From Staphylotrichum longicolle (taxonomy: Eukaryota > Ascomycota > Sordariomycetes > Sordariales > Chaetomiaceae), in contig JAHCVI010000003.1 of the NCBI GenBank assembly GCA_019096155.1, forward strand, positions 2,852,001-2,916,000: DNA of 64,000 nt, given 5' to 3'. Under the pieces are notes generated by a model that was not told where the DNA came from, did not search any database, and saw only the letters and a list, made by a program, of their open reading frames with translations. Positions 45,415-56,778 of this stretch are shown in pieces. The first letter of the stretch is position 1, and each line of letters opens with the position of its first letter. The translations under genes and the position numbers were made by a program.

Positions 45415-47438
45415 CTACCTCCCAAACCCGAACCAGCCCCTCTTCTGCGGCTTCGCCTCGGGCGCCGCCGCAGCAGCAGCAGCATCCTGCTCCTGCGCCG
45501 CCGCCGCCGCCTTGCTGCCCACCTCTTCCTTCTTGGCGGGCGCCGTCGGGGCCTCGCCGCCCTTGCGGGGGTACTCGATGTAGTTCCACGCGACGTCCAG
45601 GAAGAGCGGCTTCACGGGGAAGGGCTCGAGGCGGGGGGGGTAGGTGACGATGTTCTCGAGGTCGACGCCGCCGGCGGGGTAGTCGGACAGGCGGGCGGAG
45701 AGGGGCTTGGCGGAAGACGGCGCGGAGGGCGCTGCTGCTGCTGTGTTGGGCTTGTTGGCGTTGCTGAAGATCTCAACGAGGGCGCGGCCGCGCTGGAGCT
45801 CGCCGGTGAGGGTCGAGTGGAGGAAGGTGATGTCCCGCTTGGTGACTTGGATGTTGCGCGGGGTGAACGCGTCGTCGTCTTCGTCGGTGGAGTTGCTGGA
45901 GAGGGAGGAGGTGGCGGCGGTGCAGAGGTCGAGGGCGTGCTTGACCAGGGCGAGGGAGTTGACGGCGTTCCCGGCGATGGCGTGGGTGCGGGCGATGGCA
46001 AGAGATCTTTGTGTCTGGTCAGTAGTTGTTCCAACGTGAATGGTTAGTGGGGTAGCATACTTGAGGGCAGTGAAGTACTGCGAGGTTGCCTCTAGCCGGC
46101 TGGACAAGGTCTGGTCGTTCGCCACTCCAGGGAGCTCCTTGATGGACTCGAGGCTCTGGAGGATACCTTCGTAAAGCACGGCCTTTTCCTTTAGCCTCGC
46201 AATTTGCCGACCGGGCGCCTCATCCTTGCTCCTGTCTGCTTCTGTGTCGTCGGCCTGCTTCTTCCTTCGCGACGTGGGCCCAAACTCGAGCTTCACGCCG
46301 TCGTTCTCGCCCACCAGTACCCTGTTGCGGCCAATTCGCCAGCTGATCATCTCGTAGTTGACCGCTGTGCGCGTGATCTGCAAGCTCTGCATGCGCGCAT
46401 CGCCTTGTGTGACGCCTTCGGACCTGAGCTCGTCAATGGCCTGCTTGGTGGCATCGACGGCATCCTGGCTTGTGATCAGGATCTCATCGTATGCTGCGGC
46501 CATGTCCCTGGGAGGCAGAGTCCCGGCTGACGCCAACTTCTCAGCCAGTTGGCCCCTCGCTGTGCCTACGGCAGCCCAAGCGATGGCGATGGCTGCATCT
46601 TCGATCTTGACCTCTCTGCCGCGCCACGTCAAAGTGGTGGGAGCGCCCTCGGCGCTCTTGGTCGCATCGGGATCACCGTGTTCCAGGACCTCGGGGTTCA
46701 GCTGCTTGATCCGGTCAACCAGGTCGGGGTCGGCGTGATCAAAGGCCTTGCGCGCAATGGTGGCGATGGGTTGGGTGCGGGGGATCTTGGCTTGGTATGC
46801 GGCATAGCGGATGGAGGGGTCGATGGTCTCGGACAGCAAGTCCTTGAATACGTCGCCCTTGGCCGAGGTGGAGAGGGCGCTGTATATGATGCGGCACACG
46901 GCGTAGCTCCTGAGGCAGGCCTCCCAGCTCTGCTTCTCGAACAGGGCGGCCCCTCTCAGAAGTGCGGCGTAGGCGCGGGCGTCGAGGATATCGGTGGAGG
47001 AGGCGCCACTGGCGGCAGAAGTCAGAGCCTCAGCCAGCCTCTCGGCGACGCGTGCGCCTTTGTCCAGTCTCGAGACGATGTGCGACCGGGCCTTGCTCGT
47101 CATGCCCTTGGTGTCGGCCGAGTGGGAGGCTTTCATGGACATGGCTTGGGCCCATGTGCGCTCGGCGGTCAGCAGCTGGAGGTAGACATATCTGGGGCGC
47201 GCATAAAGTCAGCGGGATAGTAAAACAAGCTGCTGGGGCAGACGCACTCATGGTTCTCGGCGATCTGCTCGGGGGTGACGGGGGCCTTGGGGTGGAATTT
47301 CGCGCGGCTCTTGGTCGCAATGTTGAGCTTCTTGCGGCAGTTGAGCAGCAGCCCCGACAGCTGCGACCAGTATGTCGAGTAGTCGCCGTACAGCAGGGCC
47401 TTCTCCCGCAGGGAAACCACAAACTTGGTGATGTCCAT
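45415..47438 (-). CDS. srp68: Signal recognition particle subunit SRP68
   Basis: RNA-binding core subunit of the signal recognition particle, pairing with SRP72 to target secretory ribosomes to the ER. Exons are 47438-47248, 47191-46061 and 46006-45415, giving 637 aa. The N-terminal RNA-binding domain begins 'MDITKFVVSLREKALLYGDY' and 'YWSQLSGLLLNCRKKLNI'. It then passes 'YVYLQLLTAERTWAQAMSMK', typical of SRP68. TPR-like helices follow, and the C-terminus is an Ala/Lys/Glu-rich tail ending 'PQKRGWFGFGR'. The 54-nt intron 46060-46007 (GTATGC, ACTAACC branch, AAAG acceptor) keeps the frame and has no stop, so both spliced and retained forms would translate. The spliced form, joining 'YFTALK' to 'SLAIARTHAI', fits the helical repeat better. 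Confidence 0.9.
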
Positions 47439-48037
47439 TGTAGCGGGCGTCGAGGATGGGCGGGGTGTCTTGAGGGGGTGCCCGTGTCGTGTGCTTTCGA
47501 ACGTTGAACATCAATGGGAGCTGCTGCCAATGTGGGGCATGGGTTTTGGTGGATTCAAAAATCCCCCACATGAGTTGCCCGCATGTGTTCTGCTGAAAGC
47601 GAGGAACAGGGTTAGGGTTGATTTCTGGCAAGAGTTGATTGAACCCCTGAATCTCTCACCCTTCAAACCCTACGCACTGGATTGTCACCGTCTTTCGATT
47701 GATGAAGTCTGTGAAAATAAAAATATTAGAACAACATATCATTGACCTGGTATTTTGTTGTCGTCGTTGTAGCTCGTTGGTTGGAACATATATAGTAAGG
47801 GATTGTCAGTGGAAGTAAACAACTTCTGAGGAAAAGGGGGTGCGAGGGAAGTCTTTTGAATGGCTTAGTCCTCAGTTTTACTCTCAACTCCCGCTCATCC
47901 CCCATTTTTTCCACCTTCTGCAGATCACACACCTCGCTCAACTCGACACCACGCAGCACTGTCCCATCACTTTGACCACATCATCCTCCAAAACACCCCC
48001 TCCCTCCCCCCCAATCTCCCACTACCACGAGCCTTGA
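47439..48037. other. Intergenic, SRP68 promoter side
   Basis: 599 bases between the SRP68 start and the stop of the next minus-strand gene. C/T-rich sequence at about 47890-48010 belongs to the 3' side of that gene. No coding frame is supported. Confidence 0.55.
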
Positions 48038-48910
48038 TTACCCTCGGCCGCAAACAGAATTAGGATACTTCTCGGCGATGGCCTTGCGCACGGCTTCCAG
48101 GCACTCCGTCTTGCGGTAGGCTGCCATATCGGGCCAGCCATGTTGCCGGTAGATGTCCTTTACCATGGACATCATGCCAGCCTCGTCCGGGAGTTCTCTG
48201 CTGCCGCGTACCGCGTAAGGGCTGATAGGAACCCAGTTCAAACTCTTGAACTCGTCCTTGAGGACCTCAAAGAAGTCAGGATATAGCCATGCGGATGCGC
48301 TATAGCGCCAGTCTGCCTCTGCCTCGGACACCACATCATCCAATGAATCGACATCCAATACGTCCTTTTTCAGTTCCTCCCAGTCGACCCCCGCCCAATT
48401 CTCCCCAATCTCATCGGCGCAGGTGTAATCCTCCCAGTGGACGATGCCGAGCTCAGTGTCGAGCACGATGACAGGGCTGTCTTCTTGGGTAGCATGCGCC
48501 AGGCCAACGACATGAGGGAGCAACAAAGTGGCAAGCGGCTGACCCTCGGTTCTGTCGCGCAGGCCCTGGCCCTTGCTCACACCCGCGTCGAGACTTTCGA
48601 AAAGGGATGACCAGTCGGTGAAGGAGCACCAAGGGATAGCATCAGCGTCGTCGTTCCAGTCCCCGGGGCGGCGGATGTAGGGCAAGTGGGCCAGCAGCGA
48701 CAGGACCTCGTCCGACTTGCCCAGGTCTTGCAGCTTGGCGGGGTCGGCATTGACGATGGACGGCCATCCCTCGGCGGGCGGGTAGATGACTTGAGACTCG
48801 TGCATGTACATGCGAGTGAGGAAAGTGTAGTAGTCGGTTATGGCGGCGATGGTGGCCTCGCGAGAATAGCTGACATCCTCACAGTCTGACTCTGAGTTCG
48901 ACTCTGACAT
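48038..48910 (-). CDS. Acidic conserved hypothetical protein
   Basis: Single-exon 290-aa protein with the start at the ATG of MSESNSESDC; further upstream the frame opens only from a TTG. It is strongly acidic at the N-terminus (about 12 Asp/Glu in the first 40). Recognisable segments are 'AAITDYYTFLTRMYMHESQV', 'LGKSDEVLSLLAHLPYIRRP', 'GQPLATLLLPHVVGLAHATQ' and 'VIVLDTELGIVHWEDYTC', then a C-terminal 'IYRQHGWPDMAAYRKTECLE'. I recall this combination in many uncharacterised proteins of Sordariomycetes. Its alternating 'dose/value' style (a residue-status core followed by a description of a text-like 'VHWEDY' strand) is reminiscent of SMI1/KNR4-fold proteins, but I cannot show that. No signal peptide or membrane segment. 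Confidence 0.75.
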   Translation of the reverse strand: MSESNSESDCEDVSYSREATIAAITDYYTFLTRMYMHESQVIYPPAEGWPSIVNADPAKLQDLGKSDEVLSLLAHLPYIRRPGDWNDDADAIPWCSFTDWSSLFESLDAGVSKGQGLRDRTEGQPLATLLLPHVVGLAHATQEDSPVIVLDTELGIVHWEDYTCADEIGENWAGVDWEELKKDVLDVDSLDDVVSEAEADWRYSASAWLYPDFFEVLKDEFKSLNWVPISPYAVRGSRELPDEAGMMSMVKDIYRQHGWPDMAAYRKTECLEAVRKAIAEKYPNSVCGRG

Positions 48911-49526
48911 CCTGGGCGGCTTGTGAGTTTCCAACTGGAACCTCGAGCCGGTGAAGCTGGGATCGGGGAAGCTGAGAGTGGAAGGGTGGACTGTTGTTGG
49001 TGGTGGCGATGAAAAATCAACGGTGTCGGTCGGGACCAGGGAAACTTGACGAGGGGCTCAGGAATCAAGGGGGGTTGCAACTGGTGCCTTGGGCTTGAGC
49101 TGCCTTTTGGATCCCAAACTCGAACCAACAGCATGCCAAGCGGAAGAACCACCAGCATGATCGACTAATAGGAACGGCCGCCAAGTAAGGTACAGTGCAT
49201 CCCGAGATTGAATTTTGACGCAGGCATGAATGACATTGCGCTTGGCAAAATTCGTGAGGGTCACCCTCATCTCAGCGCCATCTGGTGTTGGTTGTCCTGA
49301 ATTAAACAGCAGCCACTGTCGTCCAACCCGAGTCGAAAGTCTCGAAGACCCCGAATCTTCACGACATGTCATCGCGCCCCTGACCCATCTTTTTCCCAAG
49401 TTCATTTTTCGCCCCTGAGATGTACCTTCTGGCCTTCCTGAGCCTTGCGTGAGCTGCCTCACTCTGCCCTGCTACACCTCCAAGTACTTATCCTAAATCT
49501 TCAATACTCAGACATCTAGGAACAAC
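48911..49526. other. Divergent promoter region
   Basis: 616 bases between the acidic hypothetical (minus) and the GPI-type protein (plus). No clear TATA box. No other gene. Confidence 0.55.
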
Positions 49527-50294
49527 ATGCATTTCAGTGCCCTCGCCACTGGGCTCACCGCCGCCATAGCCGTATTGGGCGTGTCAGCCAGGTTTGTGCC
49601 CGACTCGCCGCCCGTGACTCGGCAGCACGATTCTCTCGAAAAAAGACAGGCAACCTCAACGCTGCTGCAGCCGACAACTCGGAGCACGCTCTCGCCCGAT
49701 CCTTGGCAGTGCATCACCGAGAACATCACGCAGTATTTTGACGTGCCCAAGCCTACCGGGAACGTTCTCGACGCCATCGGCTTGTACGGCGACGAGGTGG
49801 TCAAGGACTGCAAAGCCACGGCGACCGGCCGTGCCAGGATCTCCTGCACCGTCTCGGATTCGAAATCCTGGTGCGGCTTTACCACCGCCGCCCCGGCAGA
49901 TATCCTTTCCAGCTACTCGACCTACGTCTCTGAGGTCGTGTCGTTCTGGACTTCCAAGAGCTCTACCATGTCCATTCTTTCTACCAGCTGCCCCGTTGCC
50001 TGGAGGAGGTTCAGCCCGGGCGAGAGCGAGTGGCTCAAGATTGCCACGGCCCATGCCAACTGCTATCTGGAAGCGCATTCCCAAACCCAGGCTCAGATCC
50101 AGACCCAAACTCAGACCCAGACCGACACTTCGGCGCCGACTGCCACAACGGGCGACGCCAACGCGTCGTCAACGGCAACAGCGCGAACAACAACACCAAC
50201 GACCAGCGAGGCTGGTGTTTCTCGCCGCGGCCATGCTTTGAAGGCCCTTGCCTTGATGGGCATGGGGCTTGTTGCTCTCGCGCATTTCGCATGA
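49527..50294 (+). CDS. Small secreted GPI-anchor-type cysteine protein
   Basis: Single-exon 255-aa protein of unknown function. Residues 1-20 form a signal peptide (MHFSALATGLTAAIAVLGVS). A Lys-Arg pair at 39-40 ('SLEKRQ') looks like a Kex2 processing site. The ectodomain (about 41-185) has six cysteines and conserved-looking 'WQCITENITQYFDVPKPTGN' and 'CPVAWRRFSPGESEWLKIAT'. A Gln/Thr repeat (TQTQTQTQT type, about 190-200) and a Thr/Ser/Ala stretch follow, likely O-glycosylated. The C-terminus ends in a hydrophobic segment ('LMGMGLVALAHFA') preceded by Ser/Gly/Ala residues, consistent with GPI attachment. The start is the first ATG after an A/C-rich leader. It probably sits at the cell wall or plasma membrane. 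No enzyme motif. Confidence 0.8.
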   Translation: MHFSALATGLTAAIAVLGVSARFVPDSPPVTRQHDSLEKRQATSTLLQPTTRSTLSPDPWQCITENITQYFDVPKPTGNVLDAIGLYGDEVVKDCKATATGRARISCTVSDSKSWCGFTTAAPADILSSYSTYVSEVVSFWTSKSSTMSILSTSCPVAWRRFSPGESEWLKIATAHANCYLEAHSQTQAQIQTQTQTQTDTSAPTATTGDANASSTATARTTTPTTSEAGVSRRGHALKALALMGMGLVALAHFA

Positions 50295-51564
50295 TATGGC
50301 ACCTTTCTTACCATGGATTGATACACGTGGCATGGTTTTCTGAGAAGTGTAAGCGAATGTACCTTAGATACCCAGCCTTTGAGAAGCCAGATCCTGGGCG
50401 ACTTGTTCGTAGATAAAAATATACCGGCAGCTGTCTGAGACTGAATATCACCTACCGAGTAACAACATCGCAGATACAGTGGGCATGTAGTAAGGTACTA
50501 GCGATTGCCAGCCCGTCTCGCTCTTTTTGGGGGTTGCCATTGTCTTCGAACATGTGAATCATTGAAGTCGCCTTGGCACCTTGGATGCCTCCTGGGGGTA
50601 CCATCAGAAGTACCTAGGGTGCCTGAACTCGTGCATGTCACTGCGGGACCGTCCCGTGTCGACGGGGTGACATTCCGGACTTGGCCCGAGGGCGGCTGAG
50701 CAGTTCGCTGAGCGACCCGGCGTTGTCAGTCTGCCAACCTGCAAGCATTACTCTTTTCGTTTCCTGTCTGTTCACGGCGTGTACGCTTGGCATGTATTTT
50801 AGCTCCCCTGAGAAAGTTAGGCTCGATCGCGCTCATCGCTACATTATCATCATCCCGAACCCGGCCATTGCGGGTTGTTGTTGCGAGCAAACCAAATGGG
50901 GTGTAGTGTAGCCCCCAATCGTTGACAATAGTCGCATACCTGCTTGGCATATAGCTTCTCAGGAATGGTCAGGAACTGCGCGGCAATTCCGGGGACACTT
51001 GTGACAACATCGGCTTCTGGAACGGCATTTGGGGCCAGTGGGTAAACTCTGGAACGGCATTGAGGAGGCACGCCGGTCAATTCAGGCATATACCTATGTT
51101 TGTATCGGCGTTCTCTGAGAGGGACCGTCATCGAGGAGCTAAACTTCACCTGTCTCAATTTAGACGAGAGCTGTGATAGAGAAATTGTCAGTCTCAAAGC
51201 TGTATCGGCACCAGTTCCTGGTCCCCAGAGGCGGCTGTGATGCCAAGGCCGGTCGGCCAGACGGGTGTGGTTGCAAATAGTGGGGAGGTACGGAGATTGC
51301 CAAGATTACGGATCTGGCCCGCCGGCATCTGCCGTCTGCGGATAGCCCCTCGGCGGCGGTTCATGGGTTGTGTAGCAGTCACTTACAGGTACTGCTGGCT
51401 CGGTCTGTCATAGTTCGGTACGGCAATGGTGCTACTATCGCAATTTGGACTCCTGACGTGAGTCAAATACTGCGCAAAGGCCTCGACCATTGCAGCAGCG
51501 AAGACCTCGTCCCTGATCTTGCGTTTGTCATCACGTCCCGGTTTCTGTCGGTCGTACCTGTCTT
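50295..51564. other. Intergenic, no supported gene
   Basis: 1.27 kb. The 115-codon minus frame 50850-51197 and others have no domain or splice logic. Together with the next entry this may be a decayed gene, but I cannot show it. Confidence 0.45.
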
Positions 51565-51864
51565 ATGGGAGCTCGTGCATATGCTCATGTCCAGGGCAGT
51601 CTTGTTGGGAAGACGGCGAGCAAGCTGCTCGACATCGCACGAAGCGAATTGGCGTCGGAGGTGGGAGAGCTGTATTCAAATGCTGTTCTGAGGTGTCTCC
51701 GGGGATTGTCGGAGGGAGAGGTCGCGAGCAGGCAGGCATTTGAAGAGCAGATATGTGACGGGAGATCCCGCAGAGAGGACTCAGAACATGGGCCTGAAGT
51801 TGATCTTCTGTGGAAGGTGTTACGCGAGATAGAAAATTGTCTAGTAGCTGCTTGCAGCCAGTGA
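51565..51864 (+). pseudogene. Possible C-terminal gene fragment, unknown
   Basis: A 99-codon frame starts at an ATG and reads like a real helical C-terminus: 'LVGKTASKLLDIARSELASE', 'ELYSNAVLRCLRGLSEGEV', then 'EVDLLWKVLREIENCLVAAC' before the stop. Composition (Leu/Glu/Arg-rich, balanced third positions) differs from the chance frames around it. The upstream sequence (51368-51560) contains plausible fragments in other frames, so an intact larger gene is not evident. It could be the relic of a longer cytosolic protein, or the last exon of a gene I cannot reconstruct. Family not recognised. Confidence 0.3.
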
Positions 51865-52604
51865 CGCTTCCATGAAAGGGAAAAAAAGATTGGAGGAAAG
51901 AGGAAGAAGAAAAGAAGAAGATAAAAACAAAAGTTACAGGTTATGCCCCTCCAGCATTTTCGGGCCTGGTCAATTTGATAGATGCCATTACCTACAATGC
52001 TGGGAGGAACCTGTGAGCAATCAGGAATGAGGTGATGTGAGATCATTCTCAAGAAACCTGCAGACCTGGAAGATCTGGACCCACACAAGCTCGGGTGGGT
52101 GGTGTGGACCTAGCGCCCAATAGCGTTGACGTTGTGGTGGGCGGCAGTGGGGAGGGTGGTACGAGCCGGGGCTCGGCCTGCCCTCCACCGCCGAACGCCG
52201 GGCCGGGTCCCAAAATTTCAAGCTGCATTTTCGGGGCAGGCAGCTCCAGTGCGACATGCGACACCAAAAGCTACACCAACCCGGTAGCCTCTACTGACTC
52301 CAGTTTGCCTCCGTTCGCGCCGCAGGCCAACTGCACTTGCCCGACAGCCCGCCGCTTGAGCTGCACACAGAGCTGGCCTATCCCTGCAATTTTTCGAGCT
52401 CCGACAGATGCCCTGACGACTGCAACGCGTCCACTATGATCCGGGGCGCCCGCGCGCATTTTCTCGACCTTCTTCACCGCGGTACCTAGGGGCGCCGTCA
52501 GATACTCGCTGCAGACCATGCGACGCTAGCACGACTAAATTACTTGTCAATCCTGGGATCGAGTGGGCTGTCTGTCTGGCCGTCTGGCCGTCTTCTCTAC
52601 CGCC
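51865..52604. other. Promoter region of the PPR gene
   Basis: 740 bases between the possible fragment and the CYA-5-like ATG. An A/G-rich purine tract lies at 51879-51929. No coding frame is supported. Confidence 0.5.
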
Positions 52605-55600
52605 ATGCTGGAGAGGACCGCGACAAGCATCGAGCCGTGCAGCAGCAGCCTCCAGCGAGTTCTCCCCACCGCCAGATCCTGTCTGCAGAGCCGCCGCAAG
52701 CTCCATACCGCCTTCTGGCGTCATGGAGCCGCCGAATTCGAGCTCATCGACGCCTGCCAGGCCCTCATGCGCCAAGGCCCGGCCGAGTCCAAGATGCACA
52801 CGACCCCCGCGAACCACAACAAGCGACCCGAGACCATGACAGCCTCCGGGTTTCTCCTCGACTTTCTATACCCGAGCGGAACCGCTGCCCTTTTTCGGAG
52901 GCCGTATCCCATACACCCGGTGCGTCTGGAATCGGGATCGAGGACGCGGGGTCCCATGTCTCGTCTCTTCACGTCCGCAGTCCCCCAACGCTCGGGTCAG
53001 CCACCAGACCGCCAGCTTGCCGATGAAGAATTTGCTGGTCTGGGAGAGGCAGAGGAAGAGGGTGTCGGAGAAGAGGAGGAATATGCACACGAGGTCGCGA
53101 TGGAGAATGCCGAAGAGGAGGATGATGCTTGGGGTGCGAATGCCGACAAGCTACGAAGGCTCCTGTGGTCCGACCACGCTGGTGCCTACGATCAGATCTT
53201 TCAGCTCTACACGACACTCACGCCGAGCCTGAAGCAGGCATACATGACCGATGTTCTACTCGCCATCGCGGCCTCAACCCGGCCAATCGAAGCTTGGAGG
53301 GTCGTTGATTTGTTCTCCAACTACCAGGTTGATGAGTGGACCGAGGAGCTCGTCCGGGGTGCAGTCAAGGCGCAGCTCACCTTGCACAAGGTCCCAGAAG
53401 CAATGGCGATTTTCAGGACCGCCATGGAACAACGCGGCTTTGGAGGAGCATTGGATTATATCGCCGCTTACGGGTTCGAGCTGTCGTCCTGGGACATGGT
53501 GCTCGATGCGTGGGGGCTGTACTTCAGGATCAACGGGGAAAAGGAACCCGTCTTTGAGCCATTACCTCTCGAAACCGCAGAACCGAGCGCCAAACCGACC
53601 GAAGTGGAGAATCTGAAGGAGGAACAGGCTACACAGGCTGTGACTGAGCCAAGTGAAGCTGAACCAAGTCCAGACAAAGCTCCTGTCGACAAGGGGCACA
53701 GCTACCCAGCTCTGGCGGCAACGACAAATTTTGAGGCCAAAGTGAGGGAGCTGTACAAGTACCTCGAGAACGACCCAGAGAGCCTACCAGAGCTCACTGC
53801 CCTCGTCGACTCCTTCCTCAGGCATCTCATAAGACATTCCCTGGACTTGTTCCGGCCTTCCGATGTTGTCTTCATGTTGGATCGCGCCAAGGACCCGCAC
53901 ACTTATGAGCGCTACATCATCATCAATGCGGAACAAGGCCGCAAGAGACTTGCCGGCGATCTGTACAGAAAGTACCGGTCGCTTCCCGACGCGCTCGTGG
54001 CCAGTTCTGTGCTGCGGGCCATGATTGATGTTTTCTTCCCGCACAATGTTGCAGGAATGGAACAGCTGCTGGAGGACTGGTACCGCTGCCATGGCCATTT
54101 GGACGAGAGGGCGTACCATAAGTTCATGGCTTTTTATGGAGGGCGCGGCGATATCAAGTCCATCATGCGCCTGGCCGGGGAGTATGCCAAGCATTATGAC
54201 AGCAAGGTCGAGGAGGACCCAAAGTTTGTCACGACTCTCATGAACGCCCATGCCGTCAGGGGCGATCCCGACGCGGCCCAACGGGTCATGGACGAGGCTG
54301 CCGACAAGTCCGGCGAGCCGCCCGAGATTAAGCAGTGGAACATTTTGATGAACGCATACACGAAAGCAGGCGATTACGGAGGGGCCATCGATCTCTTCTC
54401 CTACATTTGCAACGAGCTTGAACCTGACGACTACACATTCGCGACCATGATGGGTATGGCCGGTTTTCGGGGCGACCTCCAGTTCACTCTTGAGCTCTTC
54501 GAATTGGCGAGGGAGCGAAACGTCCAGCCCACTATTGCCATGATGCGCGCGCTGGTGGAGGCGTACTGCCAAAACGACCGTTTCACCGAGGCCGAGAAGC
54601 TTTGCGTCAGGGTAACCCGACAACGAGACATCCCTGGCGACATCACCTTTCTCTGGAACGCCCTCCTTCGACACAATGCGAAGCGGCGAGATTTGACTAC
54701 GGTCAACCGGCTGCTGGAGTTCATGTCGTCGCAAGGCATTGCATACAACCAGGAGACGTACAGCCAGCTCCTCCTTGCGCTCCTTTACGCCCGCCAATCA
54801 CACCATGCCATGCATCTGCTCCGAGTTGCGAATCGCGAGGGGCGTTCGAGCCAACAGCCGATCACTTCGTCCTCCTCATGGCGGCCTTTATCAACAGCGG
54901 TGAACCGCACATGGCACTGAAGACGAACGAGCTGATGGCGAAGATGAACTACCCTCAATCGGCCATGCGCATGACCAAAGTCATTGACGCCCTCGGAAGA
55001 TGGCAGCAGCTCCCCTCCAGCAAACGGCGAGGGCTCAGCGGAGACCATTTCTTGAAGAAGATTCTCCGTGATTTCTACAAAGCCATGGAGAGGGAGGACC
55101 AGGGCTCGCCCGACGACATCCGCTCCGTTATCGGTCTCTACTCCAAGGTGCTCTTCATCCTGACGCAGATGCGCGAGCACGTCACAGTGCAGCAAATCAT
55201 CCAACTCCACAACACCCGTTATCCCGCCCGTGCCAGCAACGAAACCATTCCTCTCAAGCTCCTCCACCAGATTATGCTCGCCGACTTCTTCGAGAAGAAG
55301 TTTGACCGCGTCCGGGAGACGTGGGACCTTATCCTCCGGCGGGCCAGCAAGCGCTACCAGCCTGCTTCCTCCTACCTCCACGCCGACCAACAGGAACAAG
55401 ACAGTCCCGACAACAACGAACCCTCCTCCAAACCTGTCGTCTACGCCCAGCGCTTCCGCCTCTGCGACCCCCTTAAGACCATGCAGCGCCTGTACCTCGA
55501 GGAGCAAGACCCCGACGGCCTGCTCAACCTCGTCGCGACCGTCCGCCAGCGCGGCTTCGACCTCGACAGCAAGAACTGGAACTACCACGTGCAGGCGCTC

Positions 55601-56317
55601 GCGCGTCTCAAGAAGTGGCGCGAGGCCTTCACCGTCTGCGAAAAGGTGCTCATGCCGCAGTGGACGGGTTGGTACGCGGTGCGCGCCCAGGGCCGCAGCA
55701 AGAACCAGGTGCCGCTCGAGCTGCGGCGCGCGGGCGCCAACCCGCACCGGCCGCGGCCCATCGCGCACACCCTGCTGGTGCTGGCCAAGGAGTACATGGA
55801 CCTGGAGCAGATGATGCTCTGGTCGCACCAGGCGAGCAGGGAGTTCAAGTTTATCAACGAGAGCTGTCCCAAGACGGTGCGGGCCGTCACGAGCATGCAT
55901 CGGTCCGGGTCGAGGCTGGAGGCGCAGATCTTTGGGGAGGGCAGGAGGAGGGGGCTGGAAGAGGCGAATCTTGGTGAGACCGAGAAGAAGTCTCTTGAGG
56001 CGGGCGAAGGTGAAGTGGAAGAAGGTGAGGGTGAGGGTGAGGGTGAGGACAGGGGCGACGGTGAGGGTCAGGGTGGGCTTGGGATGGAGGGCGAGCGGAA
56101 GAAAAAACCGGAGATGTCATGGCGCGGCGGGAGGCATGTGCAGCCTGAGGTGAAGAGGAGGGTGAGGACGCGGCGCAATATTGCCTGGACAGAGGGTGGT
56201 TTCCTGAACGTGGGCGACGCGGCGCCGGAAGGCAAGGAACAGATGTCTGAGGAGGACATTGTGAGTGCGTTGAGAGCGGAGGGAGGAAGCAGCGGTTCGT
56301 CAGGGGAGGGTGTATGA
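52605..56317 (+). CDS. cya5: PPR protein, CYA-5/PET309-like, one-base frame break
   Basis: Predicted mitochondrial pentatricopeptide-repeat protein of about 1237 aa, intronless. CYA-5 of Neurospora and Pet309 of yeast are needed for COX1 expression. The start ATG gives 'MLERTATSIEPCSSSLQRVL', then Arg/Ser-rich presequence and the conserved 'RRKLHTAFWRHGAAEFELID'. An acidic stretch (about 140-190) precedes helical PPR units such as 'WNILMNAYTKAGDYGGAIDL', 'TIAMMRALVEAYCQNDRF' and 'TFLWNALLRHNAKRRDLTTV'. At 54838-54845 the frame breaks: 'LLRVANREG' must continue as 'AFEPTADHFVLLMAAFINSG' one frame over, which needs one more G in a run of four. The rest is continuous to the stop. The C-terminus has a Glu-Gly repeat (GEGEGEGE, near 56030) and a Lys/Arg-rich end. 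Symbol by recalled similarity of the N-terminus. Confidence 0.8.
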
Positions 56318-56778
56318 TACGACCGAGGGGATGGGAGGGGGTGATGTGTGTATGTTATTTGTATTGCTGGTGTAGAATTTTGTATGTACCACGCTGGTTG
56401 GATAGAGTGTATAGAGGGATGGTCAAAACCTTCCCCCTTCGACACATTTATCACAGTGGTGTACGAGGGGGAGAAACAGATGCAAGTCAGGCAACATCAC
56501 TTTCACGGACAGGATAAATTACGGGGAACGATAACTTGCATGGCTCGGTATTTTACGATCGCGCTGCACCCCTGCACCCCTGCTGCCCAGCAAGTTCATG
56601 CTGTGACGCGACCGGGATCCTCCAGATAAATGTTCACAAGCGCATTTGATCGAAGCAGCTCTTTTCAGCCCGCGCACCCGACCATGCCAACAAAACCATT
56701 TGCGGCAACATAACTTTCGACCTTTCGTGAGCCGCCCCATGGACTTACTACGAACCGAGCCACAAAAGACAACAAACA
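56318..56778. other. Intergenic, promoter of the CCCH/RRM gene
   Basis: 461 bases between two plus-strand genes, holding the 3' UTR of the PPR gene and the promoter of the next. No coding frame is supported. Confidence 0.6.
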
